NCBI GenBank assembly: GCA_022592435.1
Contig: JABYQS010000004.1
Span: 186,001-250,000 of the forward strand
From: Cerioporus squamosus
Taxonomy: Eukaryota > Basidiomycota > Agaricomycetes > Polyporales > Polyporaceae
DNA: 64,000 nucleotides
Direction: 5' to 3'
Shown in pieces: positions 48,688-60,493 of this stretch (its first letter is position 1; every line of letters starts with the position of its first letter). The notes beneath the pieces are model-generated. The model saw only the letters and a list, made by a program, of their open reading frames with translations, made no database searches and was not told where the DNA came from. A program made the translations under genes and the position numbers.

Positions 48688-50239
48688 TCAGTATCCTTGA
48701 CCTTCGTCTAGCTCCTTCGCTAATGCCTCTACCTTGCTCTATAACACGGATGTTAGCCATACAACCAGCCAACCGGTATTCGTACTCACACGGTAGTTCC
48801 GACTCCGGCCCTCCAGGTGTGTCCGCAGAGCGTTCAGCTGCCACCTCAGCCGTCTGCCGAGCTTCGTCTGAATTGCGTCCTTATACCTGTCCAGTCGCTC
48901 GACAAAAGCTCTATAGACACGGTCATCTCGAGCGAAGTAGTACAACTATTCTTGGGTTAGTACAGCGTGAAAAGGGGCAGACGAACATCGCACCGGTATT
49001 GGTTCACCCTTGATGGCCGACAGCGCGCGCGACCAGGCAGCCATCATAACAAGATCGGCTGTCGCGTTCGCCACACTGCCAATAAGTTGAAATGCTTAAG
49101 TCACACACTCCGATAGAGGCACCAGAGAAAGGTACTCACTAGTCTTCCAGCGACGCAATGAATTCGGCCTTGCCCAAACTCCTTGTGGCGAAGCTTCGTA
49201 CCGCAGTCCCAGCGGTGTGAACCGGCTTCCCCTCTGTCCCCAAGCGCAATGACACAGCGACGTCAGCCGTGGTGAGGGCTATCCAAGAGTCGCCCTCGCT
49301 CATGATGAGCGTCTGCAGGAAGGACGCCATAAGGTCTTTCTGAGACTTCTGCAGTCCGAAGTCGATAGCAGCCTTGAGGTTTATGCCTGGGGAATCGCTC
49401 AGCAGGAGGAACGCTTGCGCCATGGTGCGCGGATCACGCACGCAGTATCTTGAGAAGCTTCTTCGTCTCGGGCTTCTGCAGATCCTCGTCCTGCAGATGG
49501 TTGATATAACGGGAGAACGCGCCAAGCAATATGATGGCCATATCTGTGTGCTCGATTCGCAGGGCGTGGATGAGTGGGGTCACGTCCCCAGACTTCTTGA
49601 CGAGGCTCTGTGGAACCGTGGTGTCAGAACAGCTCGGACTACGAGGGAAGGAGTCAAAGGCATACCTCGAAGGAGCGGTCGCGAACCTCCATTATAAACA
49701 TGATGTCCTTCCTCTCTATGGCACGGAAGATTTCATACGGCTGTACGCGACGATCTCCATGGGGTGCAACGGTGAGAGGACCAAGCATGACGCACCTCGG
49801 GAGTCCTCCACGGTTGCCCATCGCTACTGCCGGAAGCTCGCAGAGCCTTCGCGACATTGGATGCTGTAGAAATGCGGTCCAACAAGGATTTCCTCTTTGC
49901 CCTAGGACTGGCAGCTGGAGACGTGGGGGACGGCGGGGGAACGTTCTCGTCCTCTCGGGGCGCAAGTGCAGCCTCCAGCTCCTTGTGTATTCGGTCGACC
50001 TCGGCCTGAACAGCCCTCGGAGCTACCCTCTCCGCTTCTCGCTGTATGAAGGCTTGGGATGCATGGGTGATAGGACACAAGAGAATGAGGGGCTACTCAC
50101 CTGAAGTCGGTAGACGAGCAGGAAGACATGGGTCCGACCGGGGACGTTCACGGGGTGGTCCTGTAAGTCTCGGTGAAGGCTCCTCGTCTTGCAGTTCTCT
50201 GGCTACGTGAAGGACTAAGGGTGCATTGTTGAAGCTCAT
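48688..50239 (-). CDS. Ankyrin-like conserved protein
   Basis: A spliced gene of about 430 codons starting MSFNNAPLVLHVARELQ (50239). The N-terminal third is basic and Pro/Ser-rich, with a coiled piece (REAERVAPRAVQAEVDRIHK) and KRKSLLDRIS. Ankyrin-like helices follow: PYEIFRAIERKDIMFIMEV, then GDVTPLIHALRIEHTDMAII. A long helical domain has SFLQTLIMSEGDSWIALTTA and KAEFIASLEDYVANATADL-type segments. The C-terminus has YYFARDDRVYRAFVERLDR and ends DEGQGY at 48688. The layout looks like a widespread fungal protein of unknown function. It is divergent from mitochondrial release factor 1 across about 300 bp. Confidence 0.75.
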
Positions 50240-50536
50240 GTTAGCTTCGCCACAGTGGCAGGGTGTGGGGTGAAGTCAGTGTCGACGACGCTAGCTCCCG
50301 CGTAAGTATATATGATGTCTTGACGCGGAATGCGGAGGTAACCACAGCATCGACGAACTATAGGGAGGAGTGCACTGGTACACGGTTCCAATCGAGATGC
50401 ATAGGAGAGTGGTTGCCCCGCGGCAGTGTCATTCGAGAGGCAGAGGAGGATGGCAGCAAAGACCCGATCGTCATAGAGGCGCCCGGAAGTTCGGACCTTT
50501 TGCCACCTCTTCCCCCTTCGTCTTTACCTTCATCCC

Positions 50537-52038
50537 ATGTTTCGACCTGTTCTCTGCCAACTCAGACTATCTCGGGCTTTCACAACAACTAGGACAGCTT
50601 TTGCATCAGCCCAGACCCAACGGCAGGCCACGCATTCGCTCAAAGTTGAAGATGCACCCATAATACAGTATGTCAAGAGAAAAGTCGAAGAGCGGCGAAG
50701 ACTGCAGTCGGAGGTGTGTTTCATGAGCGTAGACCGTGTAGTTCATGTGCACTGACGCAACCATTAGATCTCTGATGACGCGCTCTCGGACGAAGACATC
50801 CAGAAAGTGAGGAAAATACGGGAGCTCGAGCCTTTGCAGGACGCATGGACGGAATGGAAACACGCGAAGCAGGTCCGTTCCACTATGCATTCCTAGACGA
50901 TTCCTCTGACCGCACACCCAACAGTAGTCTCTAGAAGAGACGTTACCGCTCCTACATGACCCAGATCCCAACATGCGAAGTATGGCTGAGGAGGAATACG
51001 CGACACTCTCGGAGAACATGGGTCGCATGGTCGAGAATACTTTCCCTTCACTCCTCGTGCCTCCATCAGAAACGGCTCACTTGTCAGCCATCATTGAGTT
51101 GAGGGCGGGAGTTGGAGGCTCGGAGTCAGCCTTGTTCACCGCCGACCTGGTGCGGATGTATACTCGCGCTGCTCAAGCCCAGGGTTGGAACGTCACTATG
51201 CTTGCCAGCAACGTCCTGGAAACTGGCGGTATGAGGGATGCCATCATGGAGATCAAGGGGGAAGGAGTGTACGATGCGCTGAGGTGGGAGAGCGGAGTGC
51301 ATCGCGTCCAGCGGGTACCAGCCACGGAAGCCAGTGGGCGAGTACACACCAGTACCGTCAGTGCCATGGTAAGCCGTGGCTCCCATGGTCTCTTTTATAC
51401 TCAATTGGCTCACCTGTTTGGTTAGGTGCTTCCTTTGATCGAAGAGAAGGGGTCAAGTAACGCAGATGAGGAATTATTCACCATGGACGAGATCAAGCTC
51501 GAGGTCATGCGTTCCCGAGGTGCTGGTGGTCAGGTACGTTCGCAAAGCGCACTTCGGTCAGCCTTGTAATGACGTCGTAAATGTGGTTAGCATGTCAACA
51601 AAACAGAATCCGCGGTCCGTATCACCCACATACCCACTGGTATAACTGTGTCTATGCAAGATGAACGGAGCCAGCATCAGGTATGCCCCTCCGCGCGCAC
51701 TTCGGGATTCCCCCTTTGATCATGATCTACCCCTGCAGAACCGCAGACGAGCATTCCAAGTATTGCGCGCGCGCCTCATGGATAGGAAACTGAACCAGGA
51801 GATGATCGACCGACGAGATCTTCGCCGGAATCTCGTACGCAGTGCTGACCGGAGTGAGAAGATCAGGACATACAACTATGCTCAAGACCGAGTGACGGAC
51901 CACCGGCTTGGCATGTCCGTAAAGAACCTCAATTCTGTAATGGAGGGGGATGGGCTGCAGGATTTCCTCAAGGCCCTCCAGCAGCGGTATCACGACGAGC
52001 TGCTGGAGGATGTCTTGTCAGAGCCGTCCACGCGATGA
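50537..52038 (+). CDS. MRF1: Mitochondrial peptide chain release factor 1
   Basis: Six exons (50537-50713, 50768-50872, 50928-51368, 51426-51533, 51591-51680, 51739-52038) join to 406 residues, as expected for the family. The N-terminus [20 protein letters not shown] is a mitochondrial presequence. Codon-recognition and core segments follow: [14 protein letters not shown], then [19 protein letters not shown] with SGRVHTSTV. The catalytic GGQ loop is in [19 protein letters not shown]; its Gln places the water for peptidyl-tRNA hydrolysis. The C-terminus has [14 protein letters not shown], typical of class I factors. It releases finished chains at UAA/UAG codons on mitochondrial ribosomes. Confidence 0.95.
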
Positions 52039-52560
52039 CCAGTATACGTACTCGCTCAAATACACTAGTCACTTCATATTTGGTGTTTATCCGTCCTAGT
52101 ATGCGCATAGCTAGCATAATAGTATCCCATCTCCCTCGTTTGTCACTGGAACCAATGTCGCGAGTGATTCGTCTGAGGTTCGGCTTACGCTCTATATGTT
52201 CGACATTCCACCCATGGCTGCATAAGCGCTTGTAGTGAAATACCCAAGGTTAGAGCGTCTGTCTGGCAGAGTCCTCCACACTTTGCCTGGTACTGTATCG
52301 CAAGGAGTTCGCTTGAAGTCCGTGAGCCAGTTATCTCAAATTCGCTGTCAGCACTTGCGTAAATGAGTTTGTCTCCTATAAAACCGCAGAGATAGTCTGA
52401 CTGACGTGTCTTTGACTTGTAGGCTTGGTTTGCTGGTGTCCGGGGCAACTGTGTGGTTAGGACGTGAGGCCTGAGGTCAAACTCCTGGGACATCCTTAAA
52501 CACTCAAATTGCACCGGGAGCACAACTTCTACAAGGGGAACTGAAGCAATCGCAGCGCTC
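52039..52560. other. Intergenic MRF1 - Dicer
   Basis: About 520 bases hold the 3' UTR of MRF1 and the Dicer promoter. A minus-strand frame of about 134 codons crosses this stretch into the first Dicer exon; it has no supported start or family. Confidence 0.5.
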
Positions 52561-55500
52561 ATGTCGTTGCCGGCCGAACCTCCAACCAAGAAGCGCAGGA
52601 CAGACTCTGCGCCACCTCAGACGACTCTCCAGCGACCATTCGTCTCTGCAGAAACCGCGTTCAATGAGCTCTCTCAGGGGAATGGTAAGCTTGACCTTGG
52701 ATGATGACGTCGCTCGTTGCTCATCGATGTGCGCAGTTCTTGCTGTAGTTGACACTCATGAAGGTGCGCCACATATCGTATGCTGCCCAGTATTCGTGCC
52801 GCTGATGTTGCGTACAGAGAAGCTCAGCCTCCTGCAGAATGTGATTGGACAGAACATCCTCTCGCAACACACGGCTGCTGCGAGTGGACCCCACACCCAT
52901 CGTGTCGTCCTATTTGTCGTCGAGTGAGTTGGCTACCTTGCTTCATACTTGCATGCTGAAAGTTCACCCTACCACAGCGACAATCTTTCCATTGCTCAGT
53001 ATGCCACAGATCTGGAGAACATGGACTTCACCGTCGGGTCGTACACGGTTGCCATGCACACCGCAGGGACGAACCAGTGGCCGAATGTCATCTACAACGA
53101 CATCGTCGTGGTAGCAGCGAATGTAAGGCTTCCGGCCCATGTGTGCTATCTCGTACTAACACCAAGCAGATGCTAGCGGACTCGCTCGCGGACGGCAGCA
53201 TCAAGCTGTCGCAAGCGCACCTCATCGTAGTCAGCGATGCACAGAGAGTGGTGCCTATGGTGACCCCCCACCCGGTTATACGGTTGATGTCGGATTTCCA
53301 CAGCAAGACACCGAACGCCCCGAGGGTCTTTGCCACCTTGCAGAGCTCCGCGGATCGCTGGGCGAGTCTCGATCTCACTGTCCTGGAAACACTCTTGCAG
53401 GCGCGATCGGTCTTCCTAACTCCCGCGAGGCAACCAGACTCTTGGTCGGGTCCAATGGAGCTGGTAATAGAGTACGAGCCCTATTCACTAGGCACGACTG
53501 AGCCGGATGTCTCTACGGAAGTTCGCAAATCGGACCCGCAGGGCACGTCGTTCCGCCCTCATCACTACCGTCGTGCTTCTCGCGTCTTCCTCCAACTGGG
53601 ACCCTTCGCCGCGTACCTCTCGTGGAAATCTGTCGTCACACCTGCTCTGACTGAGGCTGGCTTGAGCGAGTCCAGCATTGCGGCTAGCCTGGAGGATTTG
53701 AGAAGCCAAAAGCTCGGCGACAAGCTCGACGTCAATGTGTCATCGGAGACGTACAATGCTACACCGAAGCTCGTGAAGTTGCTGAAGATGCTGGAGCTTT
53801 GCGAAAAATATGGCTCCACCTTCCGAGGCGTGATCTATGGTAAGCTCTGTTTGCAAGGACGCCATCACTTGAGATCTGCTGACACGCGGTTCCTATAGTC
53901 CAGGACCGCAGTGTTGCTCGCGTGCTGGCGGACCTGGTTGGGACGACATATCCTTTCCTTCGACCTGCAGTCCTGACTGGTTCGTCATGGCGTGATGTCG
54001 ACACCGGAGTAAGTTGTCCATGTTTTGGAACGTATCGTGTGCTCATGGAAGCGACAGAAGAAGATTTTGCAAAGTTTCGCTGCTGGCATCCACAATCTAT
54101 TGGTCTCGACGAAGTCATCCGAAGACATGGACATCGTTCCGGCATCCATGATCATCCAGTTAAGGCTCCATGCGTTCCCCAGTTGGATGCGCCAGTACTG
54201 ACGCTTCACGATGACAGCTTCGACCTGTTCGAGGATCAGCTCTCGTACGCCTACAGTCATGCTCACAGCAAGGGCCGCCAGTCCCATCTGGTCTACATGG
54301 TCGAACGAGACAATAACGAACACCGGCGTATTGTGACGCACATACAAACTGCTGACAACGCAGTCCGCGCCTGGATTGCCGACCTTGCACAAGGAAAACA
54401 GGCAGCTCCCCCACGAACGATACACACCAGCCTGGATCCATACGCATCAGACGGTGAAGATGAAGATGAAGATGAAGATACGGAGTACATCTTCGATGCC
54501 ACGAGCAGCGCACGAATTTACAAGTCAGACGCCGTGGCGGCAGTTTTCCGCTTCATAGCGGAAGTATATCCTCTCTCCGGCGCCGACGACGGTGCAGTCT
54601 CCCTTGCTTCGAACGAACAGGCCGGCGAGGACGGAGAGCTCTCCTATCGCTTCACCCTGTCCTTCCCCGTGAGCACCCGCTTGCCTACCATAGTCGGGCC
54701 AACATGTCCTTCGAGGTGGGAGGCCAGGCGAGAAGCTTGCTACCAGGCATGCAAAGATTTGGTCCGAGTCGGTCTCATGAACATCCGCCACTTCCCACAA
54801 CTTAAAAGCGTGGCAACGCTCACCTCCCAAGTCCCAACTCGGCAAAAGGCAAAGACAACAGCGAGCGCGTTTGGCTACCCGCGCAAGAGCCCCGACTTCT
54901 GGCCCAACTCGCAGTCGGCTCCCCCATCTGTCCTCTACCCCACGGTGGTGGTCCCCGACAACCTAGGAGACGAGCCGCATGCGCCCATTCTCCTCATGAC
55001 CCGGGCGCCGCTCCCTCTTATTCCCGAGTTCGCACTGTTCTTCTCTGGGGCCCGCGCGACGGTACACTTCTACAAGGGCGAGCCTATAGAGGTGACCGAC
55101 GTACAGCTGAAGACGCTGCACGAGTACACTCTTCGCGTCAGCAAGACCCTGATGAACAAGCCGTTTGAGTGCCCCGTCGGGAACATGCTCTGCTACTTTG
55201 CCCCTCTGGACTCCAAGTGGCACTCGAGCCTCTCTCCACACTGGCCTCTCCTCTCTCTGGCGGAACATATCCCGTGGGATGCTGTCCAACTCGCGGCGGA
55301 CTACTTCGCTATTCCCCTCGTCGACGACATAGCCTCTCTGGACGACAGGGCACAAGACGCTATCGTGCTCGACCGGCAAGTCGAGTATACTAGCCGATAC
55401 TTTGTTGTCAAGGTCAGGCATGACTTGACGCCGCTCAGCAAGGCGGACGATAGTCCGGTGAGTCACCCTCAGGATTGTCATCGAATAGAAGCTGATATTA

Positions 55501-57918
55501 GTGCTAGCGCGAGGCCGAGTATCCCAGCTTCCTGGAGTACTGCAAGGCGCGTATCAAAGACTTCCAAGGGCTCGACGACGAGAAACAGCCTATGATTGAG
55601 GTCAAAGTCATCCCAGCCCCGGTCAACAACCTTCATCCCACCTCGGGTCCTCCTACACCTCCAGGTCGTGCGCCGCTCAAGTGTGCGTATTCCCCCTTTT
55701 CTGAGGGCATGCGCCTCCCGGCTGAGTTCGTTACAGACCTCATTCCAGAGTTATGCTATAAGTTCACAATCCCGGCAAGGTGAGCGGTACTGCTACAGAG
55801 AAAGTGGACCGTGAAGCTGATAGCGACTGCCCAGCACGTTCCGGACACTGTGGCTTATGCCCTCCATCATGGAAAAGATCAACATGTACCTGCTCACGAA
55901 GGAGCTCAACGCCAAGCTCTTCCGCAACTCCATCATCGAGCAGCAACTGCACATCGCCCTCTCCACCCCAGCCCTCTGGACAGAGTTCGACTACGAGCGG
56001 CTCGAGTTCCTCGGTGACTATCCCATCCCCCACTCATAACCCCCCAGTCCAGCCACTCACCCGTTCTTATCCCGCACAACAGGCGACTCCTTCCTCAAAG
56101 TGGTGGCCTCCAACTTCCTCTTCGCGACGATGCCGGGCGCGGACGTCGGCGCGCTGCACACCGCCCGCGGGCCCATCATCAGCAACAAGTCCCTTCAGCA
56201 GGGCGCCGCGCGCATGGGCCTCCCGTCGTACATTCAGCACAAGCGCTTCGTCGCAAAGCTCTGGCAAATCCCCGTCGCCTCCGATAAGCCCAGCACCAGT
56301 ACTGCGAAGGGGGAGGACGCGGATGGGGACGTCGAGATGTCAGAGGCCGACCAGCAGCCACGGGACAAGGGCAAGCGGTCCAAGAAGCAGCGACAGGCGG
56401 ACGACCTGCATACCATCTGGTTGGGAGACAAGGTGCGACGCATTGTTATGTGGTGCTGCGTGTGGTGTAACATATTGCGAGATAGACCATCGCAGACGTG
56501 GTCGAAGCTATCCTTGCCGCGTCCTTCCTATCAGGAGGTCACGAAGTCGCTTTGCAGACCGCCAGACGTCTGCAGATCAACGTCCCAAATGTCGCTCAGT
56601 GGGCAGACTACGCACGGCTTGCAGCCAAGCATGGCACGTTCGGGCAGAACGCAGGCCCTCCCCCAACACGCGCTGCGCTCGAAGCGGTAGAGCACATCTT
56701 CGGATCGCAATTCAGAAGGCCGGAGTTAGTGGGACAGGCTCTCGTGAGTTAATCTTTGCTCACTGTCCGTTCAACCAGTTGACAGTGACAATGACCGCAC
56801 GCAGTCGCACACAGCAAAAGTTGATCAGAAGGATGTCAAAGGGAAAAGCTACGACACTCTCGAGTTCTTGGGTGACGCTGTCCTGGATTTCCGTGAGCCC
56901 ATACGTGCGCATATGATTGAGTACCAATCTGACGAACCGCCCAGTGGTCGCACGCTGGGTCTGGGAGCGCTATCCATTCCTAGGCCCGGGAGGCATGTCG
57001 CTCTTGAAGGTATGCGTACCATCACCTCTTCCCCCTTGGAATGCGCTGACGGGGACGACTTAAGTCAGCGATGGTGTCCAACGAGACCCTAGCCGCATTC
57101 TGCGTCCATATCGGTCTACACAAGCACCTACAGGTGGCTGCCAACGACCTCAGCACCTCGATCCAGAAGTACATCGACTTCCTCGAAGAGCTCCGGAAGA
57201 AAGAATACGACTTCGCCACAAGAGAGAAGAGGCTGCCTGGCCAGTACTGGATCGACTCTCCTCTGCCGGCGCCCAAGGTACGTCCGTCCCTGATTCTTCC
57301 GACGCTTCTGCCTGACAGGACCTATACAGTGCCTCGCGGATGTCGTCGAGTCGATGATCGGAGCGCTCTACGTGTCGGACGACTTCTTCGAAGCGGGAGT
57401 GGGCAGATTCTTCGAGAGCGTCTACAAGCCGTTCATCGAGGCGCACATCCGTCTGCAGACGCTCTCCGGAAATCCAAAGACCACGCTGCTCGAGTTCCTA
57501 CAGGCAGAAGGATGTATAAACAACGCAGTCGTCAAGCGGCCGACCGAGAAACAGATCCAGCCTGTGCACATGGAGGGTGAGTACTTTTGTCTGCCGCGTG
57601 CATGCGTGGATATCCCTTGACGATTTCCCTCCAGTGGTCGTCCATGACCAGGTGATTGCAAATGTAATAGACGCGTCTGCTGCCATCTCGACACGCAGAG
57701 CTGCCCTCGCCGCGCTCGACTTCCTCGCGAACAACCCTGACTTCCTGTCACGAACCTGCAACTGCAAGACCACTGCCGCCAGCCAGAACAAGACCACCTC
57801 CAAGGCACCCAAGCAGAAGGAGCCACCAGAACAGCCGATATTGAGGAAGGTGGAGGATGTCGATGAATCGTCGGAGGCAGAGGTCGAGGACCTGATGGAT
57901 GCCGAGGATGAAGAGTAA
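52561..57918 (+). CDS. Dicer-like protein with decayed helicase domain
   Basis: Fifteen exons join exactly to 1,510 residues (first 52561-52684, then 52791-52923, 52978-53122, 53170-53839, 53899-55457; last 57635-57918). After an N-terminal KKRR patch the helicase region is recognisable by layout, but its motifs are gone. The P-loop position reads TAAASGPHT, the DECH position LIVVSDAQRV, and the QxxGRxxR position YSHAHSKGRQ. The dimerisation region and a PAZ-like stretch follow (about 54560-55450). RNase IIIa has YERLEFLGDS and IADVVEAI; RNase IIIb has YDTLEFLGDAVLDF and LADVVESMIGA. All acidic catalytic positions look present in both. The product should cut double-stranded RNA into small RNAs but probably without ATP-driven translocation. 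The tail is Lys/Glu-rich and ends EDEE. Its 3' exon is partly duplicated at 59299-59564. Confidence 0.92.
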
Positions 57919-57989
57919 TCTCATGTACGTAGGACCCGACTTGGAACAACTGGGTCCTACATAGGTGACAGCGACTTTGCACAGTGCAC

Positions 57990-58300
57990 ACGCATAGGGT
58001 ATAACATAGTGCCCGGCGTTTGTGTGATTCTAGTGTTATGCGCCGATACAGTTAGGCTGGTCTACGGTAGGTGCCCACCAGGCGCAATCCAGCGGACTTG
58101 CTCCTGCAAAAGCGCGTCAGACCTCCACCACGAATGACAGAAGAGCAGAGTGAACACGTACAATTGTAACTGGTACGCTGCCGCGACAAAGGGGATGTGC
58201 TGGGGGGCCCGGGCCAGTCAGCGGCCCGCGGGGCATTCTGAGCAGCTCGGAAGGGGCGACGCACCTTGAAATTATACTCACCGTGCATGGGGGCGGTACA
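57990..58300 (-). pseudogene. COX8 relic downstream of the Dicer gene
   Basis: It matches the intact COX8 gene at 59716-60064. It keeps part of the first exon end (SMHGEYNFK-like), the intron start, a VAAAYQL remnant and RSKSAG at the end. The presequence is garbled, and the central part encoding the membrane helix (about 75 bases) is deleted. No working product is possible from this copy. Confidence 0.75.
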
Positions 58301-58582
58301 CCCGCGGACGACGACCGAGGGGGACAGCTAGCACGACACTGGATACCACTGGTGTATGGTCATTCTCTGGATCTTGTGACCATATATTAGCTATGTCTTT
58401 GCGATCTTTAGATGAATGGGTGTGTGGTAGCTGTTCTACGGTACTGCCTGTGTCATCACCTTGTTCTAGCGTGCCTAAATCTGCGCATCCCACTCAGCGG
58501 GTGCATACAAGTTATATCAGTGAACGTCCAACTTCAAGTTCCTCTTCGTTTGCGCCTACAGCGTTTATTCACCACATCTGTC

Positions 58583-59005
58583 ATGTCCGACGCTGCCGCT
58601 CTTCCTCCCTCTGCTGATGCTGGACCATCTGGTCGTTCCTACGGACCACTTGGTCGTCCCTACGAGTACAAGCACGTTGAGGCCCCTCCTCGCCCCGCTC
58701 CCAAGAGCGCGCATGGCTTTGTCCTCGGTCCCAAGTGTCGTATGCTTTGGGCGAGATGGTACCACGAGATGGCGCATGGAGACGAGCTCTCCACCTTACC
58801 TCCCAATGAAGTCGAGGAGATACTCGACTCTGCTGAGATGGCCAGTCGGGATATGCTTCCTGGCCTCATCTACTCCGAGTTCCCCAACCTCCCTCGCCTC
58901 CGTAACCGTCTCCTGCCTGTCGCGGGTGAGATCGAACCCAAGTTCTACGTCTTTGTCCTCAGGGACGATGCTACGTGGCAGGGGATGAACGCAGTGCACC
59001 CTTGA
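58583..59005 (+). CDS. Small hypothetical protein (140 aa), intronless
   Basis: A single exon starting MSDAAALPPSADAGPSGRSY. The body has GFVLGPKCRMLWARWYHEM, EVEEILDSAEMASRDML, and LVYSEFPNL-like and FYVFVLRDDATWQGM segments, ending VHP. The composition is that of an ordinary soluble protein. It sits exactly between the two copies of the duplicated Dicer-end/COX8 block. I do not recognise it. The lack of introns is unusual next to intron-rich neighbours, so retroposition or recent origin is possible. Confidence 0.55.
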   Translation: MSDAAALPPSADAGPSGRSYGPLGRPYEYKHVEAPPRPAPKSAHGFVLGPKCRMLWARWYHEMAHGDELSTLPPNEVEEILDSAEMASRDMLPGLIYSEFPNLPRLRNRLLPVAGEIEPKFYVFVLRDDATWQGMNAVHP

Positions 59006-59298
59006 GGCGGGAGGACGTCGAGGCAGTCAGGCGGAGGTTGGGCGTCGGGAATCAGGAGCCTCACTGGTATCGAATCGACCTGTATTATGTACTTAAGTGC
59101 AACAGTGTTGCTATCCGCGTTACATATAATTCTACTTACCACCGAATTGAGCCAGCAATGCATGGTGATGGGTGTGGACGATGACTTGCTGTCTTATGTG
59201 TTGTATCCCGATGTTGATGTGTACTATATGCATACCCCGGATATGGGACCTTTATAATCCTCGAACCTCGTCTCATTTCTTCCACGTGGATGAGAGCT

Positions 59299-59564
59299 CC
59301 AGTGATCGTCCATGGCCAGGTGATTGCAGACGCGGTGGGAGCACGCAGAGCTGCCCGCGCTTGACTTCCTCGCGAACAACCAGGAACAACCCTGACTTCC
59401 TGTCACGGACCAAGACCACTGCCGCCGGCCAGAACAAGACCCCGCCCAAGGCACCCAAGCAAAAGGAGCCACCACAGCAGCGGGCACCGAAAGAGGTCGA
59501 GGATGTCGAGGTATCTTCAGAGGCAGAGGTCGAGGACCTGATGGATGCTGAGGACGAGGAGTGA
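59299..59564 (+). pseudogene. Relic of the Dicer last exon
   Basis: This stretch matches the final Dicer exon at 57635-57918 nearly base for base over long runs, including LDFLANNPDFLSRT-encoding DNA, the KAPKQKEPP segment and the shared EVEDLMDAEDEE end. It has small insertions and deletions and no upstream RNase III exons. A short in-frame reading persists to TGA, but no start or splice context is present. Confidence 0.8.
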
Positions 59565-59715
59565 TCTCATGTAGGACCCGACCTTGTCGTGGGTGGCAGC
59601 GAGCTTGCACAGCGCACACGTCGCGGGGTATGATACAAATGCCCGTCCATCTAATTCTAGTATTATGCGCCGATACAGATAAGCTTGTCTACGGTAGGTG
59701 CACGCCAGGCGCATT

Positions 59716-60064
59716 CTATGACGCGCCAGCGGACTTGCTCCTGCAAAGCGCGTCAGACCTCCACCACGCATCACAGAAGAACAGAGTGAACACGCACAAC
59801 TGGTACGCTGCCGCGACGAAGGGGATGGCGAAGCCCGTAACGAGGTATGCGGCAACCTTGGCACCGAAGATACCCTTCTTGTTGTAGTCGAAGGGGATGT
59901 GCTGGGGGCCCGGACACCACGTCAGCGACCTGCGGGGCACCCTGAACAGCTCGGAAGGGGCGACGCACCTTGTACTCGCCGTGCATGGAGCGCACGGGGG
60001 CGGCCCGCGCGCGGACGGCGACCTGGCGGAGGGGGGCAGCAGCAGAGCGGGCGAGGAGAGACAT
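59716..60064 (-). CDS. COX8: Cytochrome c oxidase subunit VIII (VIIc type)
   Basis: Three exons (59969-60064, 59798-59901, 59716-59740) join to 74 residues. The N-terminus MSLLARSAAAPLRQVAVRAR is a mitochondrial presequence, cut probably near SMHGEYK. The mature part starts HIPFDYNKKGIFGAKVAAY and continues as the single membrane helix LVTGFAIPFVAAAYQL, ending SKSAGAS. This matches fungal Cox8 / animal COX7C in size and layout. The subunit stabilises complex IV in the inner membrane. The gene reads convergently toward the Dicer-exon relic, as the ancestral pair would have. Confidence 0.9.
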
Positions 60065-60493
60065 GGTGGTGGTCGTGCGTAGAGGATGCGTGGGAAGACG
60101 ACATCACCCCCGCGCTGCATGATATCCTCGACACGTCGGCCGCAACAGGCAACCGCCCTCCGAAATTTGTTCGCCCGGTTGGCGGCGGGCACAGCGAACC
60201 ACTCGGCGGGCCAATCCCAGCGCAGAACGTCTCGCAGACTCGGGCGTCTACCGGGAGCCAATCATCGCCCCCTGCCACTTTCCGGGCGGAATCTTGTTCC
60301 GCCAGCGCCGACTTTTGCCGACAGCAATCGCGATCCCGCCCGACGTCACTGGCAGACATGGATGAGAATTGATTGCGGTATAGCTACATGAACGTACTGC
60401 TCTCTACGGAGAATTAGAAGGGTACTACGATATCCCATGGAGTCGTCAATGTCGTGACGGCGTTATCCAACACATAAACACGTTAAGACGCGC
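60065..60493. other. Intergenic, COX8 promoter side
   Basis: About 430 bases lie between the COX8 start and the stop of the DHA1 transporter, both on minus. The stretch is GC-rich, and nothing codes with support. Confidence 0.5.

Noticed and set aside
52185..52589. 134-codon minus-strand frame overlapping the Dicer start
   Set aside because: No convincing start or family; overlaps the first Dicer exon, which joins perfectly in frame.
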